A stretch of 37,145 bases of DNA, from contig CACXMH010000029.1 in the NCBI GenBank assembly GCA_902768715.1, positions 20,069 to 57,213 on the forward strand. The letters are read 5' to 3'. The first letter of the stretch is position 1. Each line of letters begins with the position of its first letter. The notes beneath the pieces were generated by a model that was not told the origin of the DNA, made no database searches, and saw nothing but the letters and a program-made list of their open reading frames with translations. The position numbers and the translations under genes are program-made. Source of the DNA: Fibrobacter succinogenes (GTDB lineage: Bacteria > Fibrobacterota > Fibrobacteria > Fibrobacterales > Fibrobacteraceae). Positions 15,839 through 24,863 of this stretch are shown here, piece by piece.

Positions 15839-18313
15839 TTACAGCTTGATGCTGCAGGCCTTGGCGTTCCAGATTTCTTCGGCGTACTGCTTGATAGTAC
15901 GGTCGGAACTGAACTTGCCCATGCGAGCCACGTTGAGGATAGCCTTTTCGGCCCAGGCCTTCTTGTTCTGGTATTCCTTGGCCACCTTGGCCTGCATGTC
16001 CACGTAACTGCGGAAGTCGGCGCAGAGCATGTACGGGTCGTGGGTGAGCAACTTGTCGGCAATGTGCTTGAACAGTTCCGGACGATCGGGGCTGAAGAAG
16101 CCAGAACCGATGAGGTCGATAACGCGGCGCAGGTCGTCGTCCTTCTCGTAGAAGTCGCGGGGGCGGTAGCCCTTGGCCAGCAGGTCGGTGACTTCTTCAA
16201 CGGTAAGGCCGAAGATGAAGATGTTCTCGTCGCCCACTTCTTCCTTCATTTCTACGTTGGCGCCGTCCAGCGTACCGATGGTGAGTGCGCCGTTCAGAGC
16301 GAACTTCATGTTGCCGGTACCCGAGGCTTCGGTGCCTGCGGTAGAAATCTGTTCGGACAGGTCGGCGGCCGGGATGATCTTCTCGGCGAAGGACACGCGG
16401 TAGTTCTCCAGGAACACCATCTTGAGCTTGCCCTTGCAAACCGGGTCGGCATCGATGATAGAGGCCACGGCGTTGGCCAGGCGGATAATCTGCTTGGCCA
16501 TCCAGTAACCCGGAGCGGACTTACCGCCGATCATGATAGTGCGGGGCATGATTTCCTTGCCGTCCTTCAGCTGGATATACAGGTGGATGGCATGCAAGAT
16601 GTTCAACAGCTGGCGCTTGTATTCGTGAATGCGCTTCACCTGCACGTCGAAGAACGTGTTGGTATCTACATCCACGCCCTGGGTTTCCTTCAGGTACTTG
16701 GCCAGGCGTTCCTTGTTCTGCTTCTTGACGGCCATGAATTCCTTCTGGAAAGCGGCGTCCTTGGCGAACTTCTCCAGTTTGCGCAGGTCGTCCAGATCCT
16801 TGACCCAGCTGTCACCAATCTTCTTGGTGATGATTTCGGACATGGCGGGGTTGGCCTTGCGGACCCAGCGGCGGGGAGTCACGCCGTTGGTCTTGTTGTT
16901 GAACTTTTCAGGCCACAGTTCGTAGAAGTCCTTGAAGAGGGTGGTCTTCAGCAGGTCGCTGTGGAGGGCGGCCACGCCGTTCACGGCAAAGGAACCCACG
17001 ATGGAGAGGTAGGCCATGCGGACCATCTTGCAGCCGCCTTCTTCGATAAGGCTCATGCGGGCAAGGCGGTCGTTGTCGCCGGGCCACTTCATGCTGACCA
17101 TGCGGAGGAACCGGGCGTTGATTTCGTAGATGATCTGCAGGTGGCGGGGCAGCAGGTTCTCGAACAGGCTGACCGGCCACTTTTCCAGAGCTTCCGGCAT
17201 CAGGGTGTGGTTCGTGTAGGCGAAGGTGTGGGTCACAATGTCCCAGGCCTCGTCCCATTCCAGACCTTCGATGTCCAGGAGGATACGCATCATTTCGGCG
17301 ATAGAAATTGCCGGGTGGGTGTCGTTCAGCTGGATCGCCACCTTCTCGGGGAACTTCTTCCAGTCATTCTTGTGGAGCTTCTTGAAACGCTTGATGATAT
17401 CCTGCAGGGAGGCGGAGCACAGGAAGTACTGCTGCTTCAGGCGCAGTTCCTTGCCGTTCATGGAGGAATCGTTGGGGTACAGCACCTTGGAGATGGTCTC
17501 GGAAAGTTCCATGTCCTGCACGGCGGCGATGTAGTCGCCGTTGTTGAAGTAGGAGAGGCCGAAGTCGTCCGTCGATTTGGCGCTCCAGAGACGCAGGTTG
17601 TTCACGGTGTTGTTCTTGTAGCCCGGAATCGGGGTGTCGTAGGGCAGGGCCAGCACGTAGTCCTTGGTTTCCCAGCGGTTGCGGAGCTTGCCGTTCTCGT
17701 CGGTCCAGCTCACCACGTAGCCGTAGAAGGGCACCTTGATGGCATTGGCCGGGCGGGCGATTTCCCAGGGGTTTGGCAGGCGCAGCCAGTTGTCGGGCTG
17801 TTCTTCCTGCTCGCCGTTCACGATCTTCTGGCTGAACATACCGTATTCGTAGCGGATGCCCATACCGGTGGCGGGCAGTTCCAGAGTGGCCATGGAATCC
17901 AGGAAGCAGGCGGCCAAGCGGCCGAGACCGCCGTTACCGAGACCCGCGTCCACTTCCTGCTCGCGGAGTTCTTCCAGGGTCATGCCCACTTCGTCCAGGG
18001 CTTCTACCACGGCCTGTTCCACATCCAGGTTCAGCACGGAGTTGCCGAGGGTACGGCCAATCAAGAATTCCAGGGACAGGTAATAGACGCGCTTCACGTC
18101 TTTCTCGTAATAAGTCTCCTGGGTCTTGATCCAGCGGTCCACCAGACGGTCGCGCACGGCGTAGGCCACGGCCAGGAACTTCTCATGGTCGGTGACGGTG
18201 TCCATGCTGCGGGCCAGCGTGTGGTTGATATGGTCGGTGAACGCCTTGCGGAAGGATTCCGCGTCGGTTCCGAGAACCGGGGCTTCTACAGCCTTCTTAG
18301 ATGCTTTTGCCAT
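15839..18313 (-). CDS. glgP: Glycogen/alpha-glucan phosphorylase
   Basis: 824 residues, the usual length for bacterial GlgP/MalP (GT35). The enzyme releases glucose-1-phosphate from alpha-1,4-glucans with pyridoxal phosphate, in the cytosol. The family signature around the PLP lysine is complete: E-A-S-G-T-G-N-M-K-F-A-L-N-G followed by G-T-L-D-G-A-N-V-E. Other conserved stretches include Y-L-S-L-E-F-L-I-G-R near residue ~85, G-L-G-N-G-G-L-G-R-L-A-A-C-F and N-D-T-H-P-A. The gene stands alone, with a strong terminator downstream. Fibrobacter-type bacteria store glycogen, which fits. Only a weak AGGC-type Shine-Dalgarno precedes the ATG. Confidence 0.96.
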   Translation of the reverse strand: MAKASKKAVEAPVLGTDAESFRKAFTDHINHTLARSMDTVTDHEKFLAVAYAVRDRLVDRWIKTQETYYEKDVKRVYYLSLEFLIGRTLGNSVLNLDVEQAVVEALDEVGMTLEELREQEVDAGLGNGGLGRLAACFLDSMATLELPATGMGIRYEYGMFSQKIVNGEQEEQPDNWLRLPNPWEIARPANAIKVPFYGYVVSWTDENGKLRNRWETKDYVLALPYDTPIPGYKNNTVNNLRLWSAKSTDDFGLSYFNNGDYIAAVQDMELSETISKVLYPNDSSMNGKELRLKQQYFLCSASLQDIIKRFKKLHKNDWKKFPEKVAIQLNDTHPAISIAEMMRILLDIEGLEWDEAWDIVTHTFAYTNHTLMPEALEKWPVSLFENLLPRHLQIIYEINARFLRMVSMKWPGDNDRLARMSLIEEGGCKMVRMAYLSIVGSFAVNGVAALHSDLLKTTLFKDFYELWPEKFNNKTNGVTPRRWVRKANPAMSEIITKKIGDSWVKDLDDLRKLEKFAKDAAFQKEFMAVKKQNKERLAKYLKETQGVDVDTNTFFDVQVKRIHEYKRQLLNILHAIHLYIQLKDGKEIMPRTIMIGGKSAPGYWMAKQIIRLANAVASIIDADPVCKGKLKMVFLENYRVSFAEKIIPAADLSEQISTAGTEASGTGNMKFALNGALTIGTLDGANVEMKEEVGDENIFIFGLTVEEVTDLLAKGYRPRDFYEKDDDLRRVIDLIGSGFFSPDRPELFKHIADKLLTHDPYMLCADFRSYVDMQAKVAKEYQNKKAWAEKAILNVARMGKFSSDRTIKQYAEEIWNAKACSIKL

Positions 18314-18381
18314 AAAAATAAGCCTATGGTTTTAGGGTTGAAAATTCACGAGGGAAAATTTAGAAATCTTTGCCTGGATAT

Positions 18382-18487
18382 GGGCGGGCCCCGCTTCGCG
18401 GGTCGGGCCCTTGCGCTATAAAAAGGCCTAATGTTCGCCTTGCTCACCGGCCTTTTTTGCGTTCAAAAGGGGCACATGCCCCTTTCG
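18382..18487. other. Hairpin-rich divergent intergenic region; possible small RNA or repeat element
   Basis: Three structures lie in the 247-bp gap between divergent genes. A GC-rich palindrome (18382-18410) has CCCGC-TTC-GCGGG at its core. AAAAAGGCC (18421-18429) pairs with GGCCTTTTT (18450-18458) around a 20-nt loop, followed by another T, terminator-like for either strand. AAAGGGGCA and TGCCCC-C-TTT (18467-18487) form a third stem with one bulge. A terminator between divergent genes has no obvious gene to end, so a short RNA or a mobile repeat is possible. I do not recognise a known RNA family. Confidence 0.4.
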
Positions 18488-18560
18488 AATGGCAGCGCCA
18501 CTTCACGCCCTCCCGCAAAAGCAAAAAAAATTAAATTAGGGAGAAATGATGTGAGGAAAT

Positions 18561-19526
18561 ATGGATTGGAGCAAGGAGACGATCAAGCTTTTGGGTGCTG
18601 CCTGCATCGCCGGATTTTTAATTTCGGCCACTGCTTGCGGAGACGATTCATCGGACGATACGCCGACTGGTTCCGACGCCTCTCCGGAATCTTCTGCCGG
18701 AGGCTTGTCTTCTGCAGGTTCTGAACCGCAAGCGCCTTCGGCAAACGATTCTCTGTTCACCTTTGAGACGACTCCTGGAGCTTTGGCTCTTGCGCCCGAT
18801 GCCGACGGATTCTACGACATGGGAGATGTCTATACGGCCGTTCCGAAGACCAGCAGGATTGCTTTTGTAATACGCCATTCCAAACGCCAAAAGAGTACGG
18901 GTGCAGAATCCCAGCTGACGCCAATTGGAGTGCAGATGGCCCAGGATCTGGGAGCGAAACTGAAGAGCGATGAGCCCTTCTATTACGCATCCACCGATTT
19001 TATACGCACCCGCGAAACGTGCAAGAATATCGCCATAGGTCGGGGGGAGTCCAATGTCGAAGTTGTAACATGGAACGGCATCGATGGAGGGTATTTCTTG
19101 ACTGTGCCCAGCGACACTCTGGATGCCCTTGTATCAAATAGGGGAGGAAACCCGCGATATGTCGCACAGTATGCCTATGGAGAGCCTATTTCGAATTCCT
19201 ATGTGGCCGAGAGAATTTCCGGCTACTTCTACGACTTGTTCGAGCGTGGAAACCAATTTGTCAACGAAGTTATTGTTGCCAATATGCCTTCCTGGAAGCG
19301 GGTAAGCGTTCTTGTAAGCCACGACCTTTTAGTTGAACCCCTGATTGTTTTTGTTTCGAACAGAACCATTGATTTGAAAATTTATACGGGCAATTTCCGT
19401 TGGGTAAACTACCTGTCAGGGATTGCCGTGATTGTCGATGAGAATGGTGTTGTGACGGTGTTGCCTGTCCGCGGCGATGAATTCGGGTGGATGGTTCCCA
19501 GGGACGAAGTGAACGAAGGCACGTAA
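18561..19526 (+). CDS. Lipoprotein with histidine-phosphatase fold
   Basis: 321 residues. A short basic N-terminus, a hydrophobic stretch and the lipobox S-A-T-A-C (Cys26) mark it as a lipoprotein. A Ser/Asp/Gly-rich linker runs to ~65. The folded part matches the histidine phosphatase (phosphoglycerate mutase-like) superfamily: I-R-H-S-K-R with His106 as the presumed phospho-acceptor (S replaces the common G of RHG), L-T-P-I-G, S-T-D-F-I-R-T-R-E-T with the phosphate-binding Arg149, and V-S-H-D with His254. Export of this fold on a lipid anchor is unusual; the substrate is unknown. GTGAGG precedes the ATG by a few bases. Its TAA overlaps the ATG of the next gene (TAATG), indicating translational coupling. 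Confidence 0.75.
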   Translation: MDWSKETIKLLGAACIAGFLISATACGDDSSDDTPTGSDASPESSAGGLSSAGSEPQAPSANDSLFTFETTPGALALAPDADGFYDMGDVYTAVPKTSRIAFVIRHSKRQKSTGAESQLTPIGVQMAQDLGAKLKSDEPFYYASTDFIRTRETCKNIAIGRGESNVEVVTWNGIDGGYFLTVPSDTLDALVSNRGGNPRYVAQYAYGEPISNSYVAERISGYFYDLFERGNQFVNEVIVANMPSWKRVSVLVSHDLLVEPLIVFVSNRTIDLKIYTGNFRWVNYLSGIAVIVDENGVVTVLPVRGDEFGWMVPRDEVNEGT

Positions 19527-20251
19527 TGAAAGTCGCACTTCTTGGTTCCACCGGCCTCGTCGGGAAAAACGTCCTGAGCCTGCTTGCACGGCTTTCGCAG
19601 GTGGTGCATGTCTATTGCCCGGTGCGAACGGTGCCGGATTTACAAGCTCTTGGAATAACCCAGGGAGCTTCCAAGATACACTTTGAACCGATAGATTTCG
19701 AACAAGTGAGCGGGACTTACCGCCAGGTCCTCATAGCTGGATTTCTCGGGTGTGATGCGGTAATATGCTGCCTCGGCACGACTAAAAAGCAGGCGGGCAG
19801 CAAAGTTGCACAAGAAAAGGTAGATGTTCGGCTTCCTCTTTCGCTGGCGGCCATTGCCAAAAGCGCCGGGGTCAAGAATTTTTTGTGCGTCAGTGCCCAG
19901 GGGGCAGACTGCCATTCGCCTTTCTTCTACAACCGTCTCAAGGGCATGCTGGAAGAAGGCCTCACCATGATGAACTTTGAGTCGCTTACCCTGGTGCGAC
20001 CCTCCCTGCTTTTGGGCAAGCACAAGGACAGACGCTTCGGCGAAGAACTTCTGCAAAAGACCATCGGGGCCCATCCGGAATGGATCCCGGCCTATGTGCG
20101 GCCTGTTCACGCCGAAACCGTAGCCGCCCACTTGGTAGCATCCCTCTTGAAACTGCCTACGGACCACGTCTGCGCCACCGACGGCGTCAAGGGCAAGCGA
20201 ATCATCTACAACCGCGTCCTCGCCCAGACGAAAGTAGCCGAACTTTTTTAA
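19526..20251 (+). CDS. Atypical SDR / NAD(P)H-binding oxidoreductase (HTATIP2/TIP30-like)
   Basis: 241 residues. The start is the ATG overlapping the upstream stop (TAATG); a longer in-frame start would only extend into the preceding gene. The N-terminus has L-L-G-S-T-G-L-V-G, an atypical-SDR nucleotide-binding motif. C-C-L-G-T-T-K-K-Q-A-G-S and F-L-C-V-S-A-Q-G-A are typical of the HTATIP2-like group. Y-N-R-L-K-G supplies the Tyr-x-x-x-Lys pair. It is a cytosolic protein of unknown substrate. Coupling to the lipoprotein gene indicates shared expression but not an obvious shared pathway, since that protein is exported. The polA start lies 37 bp downstream. Confidence 0.75.
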   Translation: MKVALLGSTGLVGKNVLSLLARLSQVVHVYCPVRTVPDLQALGITQGASKIHFEPIDFEQVSGTYRQVLIAGFLGCDAVICCLGTTKKQAGSKVAQEKVDVRLPLSLAAIAKSAGVKNFLCVSAQGADCHSPFFYNRLKGMLEEGLTMMNFESLTLVRPSLLLGKHKDRRFGEELLQKTIGAHPEWIPAYVRPVHAETVAAHLVASLLKLPTDHVCATDGVKGKRIIYNRVLAQTKVAELF

Positions 20252-20288
20252 TTTCACATTTTACATCTCCTATTCCACATCATTTTCC

Positions 20289-23111
20289 ATGCCTGAAAAA
20301 ACTTTACTGCTCCTTGATTCTTACGCGCTTGCGTTCCGTATGTTTTACGCCTATAGCCAGAACCCCCTGGTGAACAGCAAGGGCGAAGACGTCTCCATGA
20401 TGCACGGCTACTGGGGAGCGGTACTCCGTATTCTGGCAAAGCACAAGCCAACCCATTTTGCCATCGCACGGGACGTGGCACACACCAAGACTTTCAGGCA
20501 CGATCTTTACCCGGACTACAAGGCCAATCGCGGGCCCATGCCCGAAGAAATGGCCGCCCAGATGCCTCTTCTGGGAGAGAGCATGGAGGCCAGCGGAATT
20601 CCGCTGCTTTCGGAGCCCGGCTACGAGGCCGACGACGTGATGGCCAGCGTGGCTACCGCTGCGGTAGAGGCTGGCTTTGACCATGTGGTGATTCTTTCCA
20701 AGGACAAGGACATGTCCCAGATAGTGTCCGACAAGATTCACCTGTTCCATTTGACCAAGGGTGCCGACGGCATTGATTTTGGCCCTGATCAGGTGGTGGA
20801 AAAATACGGCCTCCCGCCGGAAAAGATTCGGGATTACCTGGCGCTCATGGGAGATGCCAGCGATAACGTTCCGGGGGTCCCGAAGGTTGGCCCCAAGACC
20901 GCCATCCAGCTGCTGAACGATTTCGGCGATATGGACAACCTGTACGCCAATCTGGACAAGATTACCAAGAAGGGGCTTCACGACAACCTGGCGAACAACC
21001 GCGAAAAGGCCTTCCTCAGTCGGGAACTGGTGACGCTACAGACCAAGCGGGCCTTTAGCGGGAGCCTTTCTGCCCTGGAGTACAACGGAATCCATGTGGA
21101 TACCCTGGCGGAGATTTTCAAGGAACACGAAATCAACAGCCTGCTTCGTCTGCTGGAAAAAGTTCCTGGCAAGGCGGGATTCGTGCACGACGGCGACAAT
21201 CAGCAGGGCGATTTCCCGGAGGGCGACCGCATCGCTGCTGCCGAAGATGTTCTCCCCACCTACATTTGCGTTGATTCCGCTGAAAAGTTCCAACAGATGA
21301 AGGCGGAATTTGCGGCGGCTACAGAAATCGGTGTGGATACGGAAACCGACGGCCTGGATTCCATGGCCTGCAATCTGGTGGGGCTATGCCTTGCCGCCGC
21401 AAGCGAAGACGGCTCTGTTCCCAAGGGCTACTACGTTCCCCTTGCCCATACCGACGACATCGGGTTCCCCGTAGGCAATTTCGATAGTGTGGCCGTAAAG
21501 GAATGGTTCCTGACCTTTTGGGATGAATCTTGCGAGGTCGTTGACGGCAAGCATCGCCGCACTTTCGTCTTTCATAATGCCAAGTTCGACTTGCATGTGC
21601 TTTCCCGTGCCTTCGGGCTTTCCATTCCGCAGATTGAAAAGGCAAGGATCGTAGATACCCTCATTGCCGCCTGGATGCTTTCTCCGGGCCAGACGGGCCT
21701 AGGTTTAGATAACCAGGTGATGCAGCGCCTGAACCACGAGATGATTCCCATAGAAAACCTCATCGGGCGTGGCAAGAGCCAGATTCCTTTCAACCGAGTC
21801 CCCGTGAAGGATGCCGCCGAATACGGCGCCGAAGATGCGGTCTATACGCTCCGCCTCTGGAGGCCTCTGCTGCAAGAACTCCAGAAGATGGACTACGAGA
21901 AGTTTTTCTACAGCCAGGAAATGCCCTTGCTGAAGGTGCTGTACCAGATGGAGGGCGTTGGAGCTTACGTGGATACGGCCGTCCTCAAGAATTTGGAAGT
22001 GGAACTTGCCGGTCGTATCGAAAAACTGGAAAAAGAAATCTGCGACATGGCGGGGTTGGAATTCAACATCGGCAGCCCCAAACAGCTTGGAGAGGTGCTG
22101 TTCGATACATTGGGGCTTCCCGAAATCAAAAAGCGCAGTACCGACGCCGCCGTGCTGGAGGAACTTTCCGTCAGTGCACCGCACCCCATCGTTTTTGCCA
22201 TCATAGAGTACCGCGAACTCAAGAAGATGCAGAGCACCTACGTGTCGGTGCTCCCGACTCTGGTGAACTCGAAAACAAAACGGATTCACACCAGCTTTAT
22301 CCAGTGGGGGACGGCTACGGGTCGCCTTTCCAGCCGAGATCCCAACTTGCAGAACATCCCGGTCCGTAGTGACCTGGGCAAAAAGATTCGTGCCGCATTC
22401 GTTCCCGAGAACCCTGACAATGTCATCTTGGCGGTGGACTACTCCCAGATTGAACTTCGCATGTTGGCCCACCTGAGCGGCGACCCCGCCCTTATCGAAA
22501 GCTACAAAGAGGGCATCGACATTCACGCCCGCACGGCCGCCGCCATTTACGGGGTGGAATTGGACGCAGTCACCGCAGACATGCGTCGCGACGCCAAGGT
22601 GGTGAATTTTGGCATCCTCTACGGCATGACGGCTTTCCGCCTGTCTCGGGACCTGAAAATCCCGATGGGTCAGGCACGGGACTTTATCACCGGGTACTTT
22701 GATATGTATCAGGGGGTGCAGAAGTTTATCGACGATACCAAGGCCTATGCCCACAAGAACGGCTACGTAGAAACCCTTTCGGGCCGCCGCCGCTATATCG
22801 CTGGTATCGACAGTTCCGACCGCATGGAATCCCAGATGGCGGAACGCATGGCGGTGAACACCCCGGTGCAGGGCAGTGCCGCCGACCTCATCAAGATTGC
22901 CATGATCCGCATTCAGGAGCGAATCAACCGGGAAAATCTCCCCCTCAAGATGATGCTTCAGGTCCACGACGAACTGGTGTTTGAATGCCCCAAGGACCGT
23001 CTGGAAGATCTTTCTGCCATGGTCAAGGCCGAAATGGAAGGGGCCATGGAACTGAAGGTGCCGCTGGTGGCAAGCGTCGGCTTCGGGAAAAACTGGCTTG
23101 AGGCTCACTAA
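20289..23111 (+). CDS. polA: DNA polymerase I
   Basis: 940 residues, full length. The 5'-3' exonuclease (flap nuclease) domain (~1-290) has D-S-Y-A-L-A-F-R, Y-E-A-D-D-V, S-K-D-K-D-M and G-D-A-S-D-N-V-P-G-V-P-K-V-G. The 3'-5' proofreading domain looks active: D350-T-E-T-D-G, H-N-A-K-F-D and Y-G-A-E-D. The polymerase domain has motif A (V-D-Y-S-Q-I-E-L-R), the O-helix R-R-D-A-K-V-V-N-F-G-I-L-Y-G with Phe at the ddNTP-discrimination position, and motif C (Q-V-H-D-E-L-V). It fills gaps and removes RNA primers in replication and repair. No Shine-Dalgarno is obvious. A short gap to the upstream gene suggests co-transcription. Confidence 0.97.
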   Translation: MPEKTLLLLDSYALAFRMFYAYSQNPLVNSKGEDVSMMHGYWGAVLRILAKHKPTHFAIARDVAHTKTFRHDLYPDYKANRGPMPEEMAAQMPLLGESMEASGIPLLSEPGYEADDVMASVATAAVEAGFDHVVILSKDKDMSQIVSDKIHLFHLTKGADGIDFGPDQVVEKYGLPPEKIRDYLALMGDASDNVPGVPKVGPKTAIQLLNDFGDMDNLYANLDKITKKGLHDNLANNREKAFLSRELVTLQTKRAFSGSLSALEYNGIHVDTLAEIFKEHEINSLLRLLEKVPGKAGFVHDGDNQQGDFPEGDRIAAAEDVLPTYICVDSAEKFQQMKAEFAAATEIGVDTETDGLDSMACNLVGLCLAAASEDGSVPKGYYVPLAHTDDIGFPVGNFDSVAVKEWFLTFWDESCEVVDGKHRRTFVFHNAKFDLHVLSRAFGLSIPQIEKARIVDTLIAAWMLSPGQTGLGLDNQVMQRLNHEMIPIENLIGRGKSQIPFNRVPVKDAAEYGAEDAVYTLRLWRPLLQELQKMDYEKFFYSQEMPLLKVLYQMEGVGAYVDTAVLKNLEVELAGRIEKLEKEICDMAGLEFNIGSPKQLGEVLFDTLGLPEIKKRSTDAAVLEELSVSAPHPIVFAIIEYRELKKMQSTYVSVLPTLVNSKTKRIHTSFIQWGTATGRLSSRDPNLQNIPVRSDLGKKIRAAFVPENPDNVILAVDYSQIELRMLAHLSGDPALIESYKEGIDIHARTAAAIYGVELDAVTADMRRDAKVVNFGILYGMTAFRLSRDLKIPMGQARDFITGYFDMYQGVQKFIDDTKAYAHKNGYVETLSGRRRYIAGIDSSDRMESQMAERMAVNTPVQGSAADLIKIAMIRIQERINRENLPLKMMLQVHDELVFECPKDRLEDLSAMVKAEMEGAMELKVPLVASVGFGKNWLEAH

Positions 23112-23185
23112 AAAGTGTGTATAGGGCTTGCCGCGCGGTTTACAAACGCAAACATTATTGTATTTTTAGGGGAAAGAGGTTTGGT

Positions 23186-23788
23186 ATGCGGTTAAAAAAA
23201 ATAATGGTTCTCGCCTTCGTTGCGTTCGTTGCAGGCTATTTCCTGGCCTGTAGTGATTCCGCCTCTACGCTGGAAATGGATGATGGAATAGGCAATATTC
23301 CCGGATATAACCCCGCCTGGTCTGCATCTTCAAAAGAAACGCCGGAGTCATCCTCTTCGGGCGAGGTTGTCACTTCTTCGACAACTCCTGAGCCCAGTTC
23401 CTCCGCGGAGCAGGAAATAGATTTCGGGGATTCTAAAATCCAGGTAGATGGAAGTGGTGTTGCTGTTATTACCGATGAGTATATGGAAGCGGTCTCTGAT
23501 GATGAGGCGTTAGAATTAGATGACTTGAAGCAGGCCTTCGACTACAACGAAGCCCCGTCGACTTTTACAGGTGGTGACAAGACCCGTTTTTCGGTGGATG
23601 ATTTTGATTTTTCAAAGAACGAGTATTACTGTTATACTGAATCACAGGAATGGCTTGAAATTTCAAAAGAAAAGCTGCTTGAAACAGGGCTTCCCTTCTT
23701 GTGGGGAGGTTCTGCGTTTGAATCGCGTGAAGGTTTCTTGCTGAGCTTTGAAACGCCCTGTGGGTCTATTTTTATAAAAAAGAACTAG
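23186..23788 (+). CDS. Small lipoprotein with Ser-rich linker, unknown function
   Basis: 200 residues from the ATG at 23186, chosen because AAAGAGG lies 6 bases upstream and the signal peptide then starts normally (M-R-L-K-K). A longer in-frame start at 23117 is unlikely. The lipobox is F-L-A-C (Cys22). A low-complexity Ser/Thr/Pro/Glu linker (~ residues 48-80) is followed by an acidic region and a C-terminal ~60-residue part with two Cys. No known domain is recognised. This linker style is frequent in Fibrobacter surface lipoproteins. The gene converges on the acyltransferase gene; the 28-bp gap between them holds no clear terminator. Confidence 0.65.
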   Translation: MRLKKIMVLAFVAFVAGYFLACSDSASTLEMDDGIGNIPGYNPAWSASSKETPESSSSGEVVTSSTTPEPSSSAEQEIDFGDSKIQVDGSGVAVITDEYMEAVSDDEALELDDLKQAFDYNEAPSTFTGGDKTRFSVDDFDFSKNEYYCYTESQEWLEISKEKLLETGLPFLWGGSAFESREGFLLSFETPCGSIFIKKN

Positions 23789-23816
23789 GCTGACAGTACA
23801 TTGGTTCTTTGAAAAA

Positions 23817-24854
23817 TCATTCCCGCTTAATCACGTCCTTTTGGGCGGTCACATGGGGCATGAACCGCTTCATGAAGGGGATAATTCCCAAGTATAAAAG
23901 CATGGTGACCACGAAGACGAAGGCAAGGCTCGCGTTCTTTGACCAGTGGATGTGAAATTCCCGTAGAATCTTGATAATGGCCCACTGCACCCAGCCGTGG
24001 GTCACAAGAATCATGATGGAGTATCGCCCAAAGTAAGACACCAGGGGAATCTTCTTGATGGTCTTGGACAAAAGGAGTATGCCGGTCGCTCCGGATAGTC
24101 CGCAAAGGTAGGTGCTCCAGAAGGGCAGCTGGAAATGGTTTTGCACATAGCTTGCCGTTGAGTCCGACAGCAGGTACACCAGGCCAAAGCCCAGGAGGGC
24201 CAAGGGAATGTTCAGCTTGTCCAATTTGTTCGGCTTCAGTAGTGCCGTATAGCGGAAGGCGAAATGTCCGGCGCAGAAATAGGGAATGGCCGTCATGGCG
24301 GTATCCATGAACATGGGCAGGTTGATGCTTTTCCGCCCGAGGAAAAATCCCAGGCCGCCAACGGCCAATGACAGGGCCACAAGCCCAGCATTGGAAAATT
24401 TTGGCGGGAGCTTCTTTGCCGCGAGGTAAATTCCGTAGAAAATCAGGTTGGTCCAGAAAAGCCCCAGCAAGAACCAGATGGGAAAATTCGGGAACTGTTC
24501 CTGCCAAATGAAGGAATACCACACGCTACAGCCGGGGCTTGGCCGCAGGTGGAAGTGGGCGAGGACAAATGGCAAAATGCAGGAGGTGGTAATGAAAAAG
24601 AAGGTGAAGGGGATCAGCAGCTTGTTGACTTTCCGCAGGCAAAAGTCGAAAAATCCGGCGTAGCTCTTGAAGAATAGCCCCGAAAGAAAAAAGTACAGGG
24701 GCATGCGGAAGGTAGAAAGGGGAAGCTTCAGCGGGTAGGTGTCCAGCCCCCAAGTGCTTGCCACGTGGTGCCACACCACCAGCATGATGCAGAGGCCTTT
24801 GGCAAGGTCCACAAAGGCGTAGCGGGGTTTCTCGGTAGGTAGGGCGGAGGGCAT
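23817..24854 (-). CDS. Acyltransferase-3 family membrane protein
   Basis: 345 residues with about ten hydrophobic segments. The N-terminal F-V-D-L-A-K-G-L-C-I-M-L-V-V-W-H-H carries the catalytic-type His of the acyltransferase-3 family (PF01757). F-R-M-P-L-Y-F-F-L-S-G-L-F-F is also characteristic. These integral inner-membrane proteins O-acylate (often acetylate) surface sugars or lipids. The start lies 9 bp after the stop of the hydrolase gene, so it is probably the last gene of the long minus-strand operon. The acceptor is unknown. Confidence 0.88.
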   Translation of the reverse strand: MPSALPTEKPRYAFVDLAKGLCIMLVVWHHVASTWGLDTYPLKLPLSTFRMPLYFFLSGLFFKSYAGFFDFCLRKVNKLLIPFTFFFITTSCILPFVLAHFHLRPSPGCSVWYSFIWQEQFPNFPIWFLLGLFWTNLIFYGIYLAAKKLPPKFSNAGLVALSLAVGGLGFFLGRKSINLPMFMDTAMTAIPYFCAGHFAFRYTALLKPNKLDKLNIPLALLGFGLVYLLSDSTASYVQNHFQLPFWSTYLCGLSGATGILLLSKTIKKIPLVSYFGRYSIMILVTHGWVQWAIIKILREFHIHWSKNASLAFVFVVTMLLYLGIIPFMKRFMPHVTAQKDVIKRE

Positions 24855-24863
24855 TTGAAATTT

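Noticed and set aside
16040-18421. 793-codon open frame on the plus strand
   Set aside because: Antisense to the glycogen phosphorylase gene, with no recognisable domain. Similar antisense frames lie opposite transketolase (2640-4364) and polA (21705-23108).
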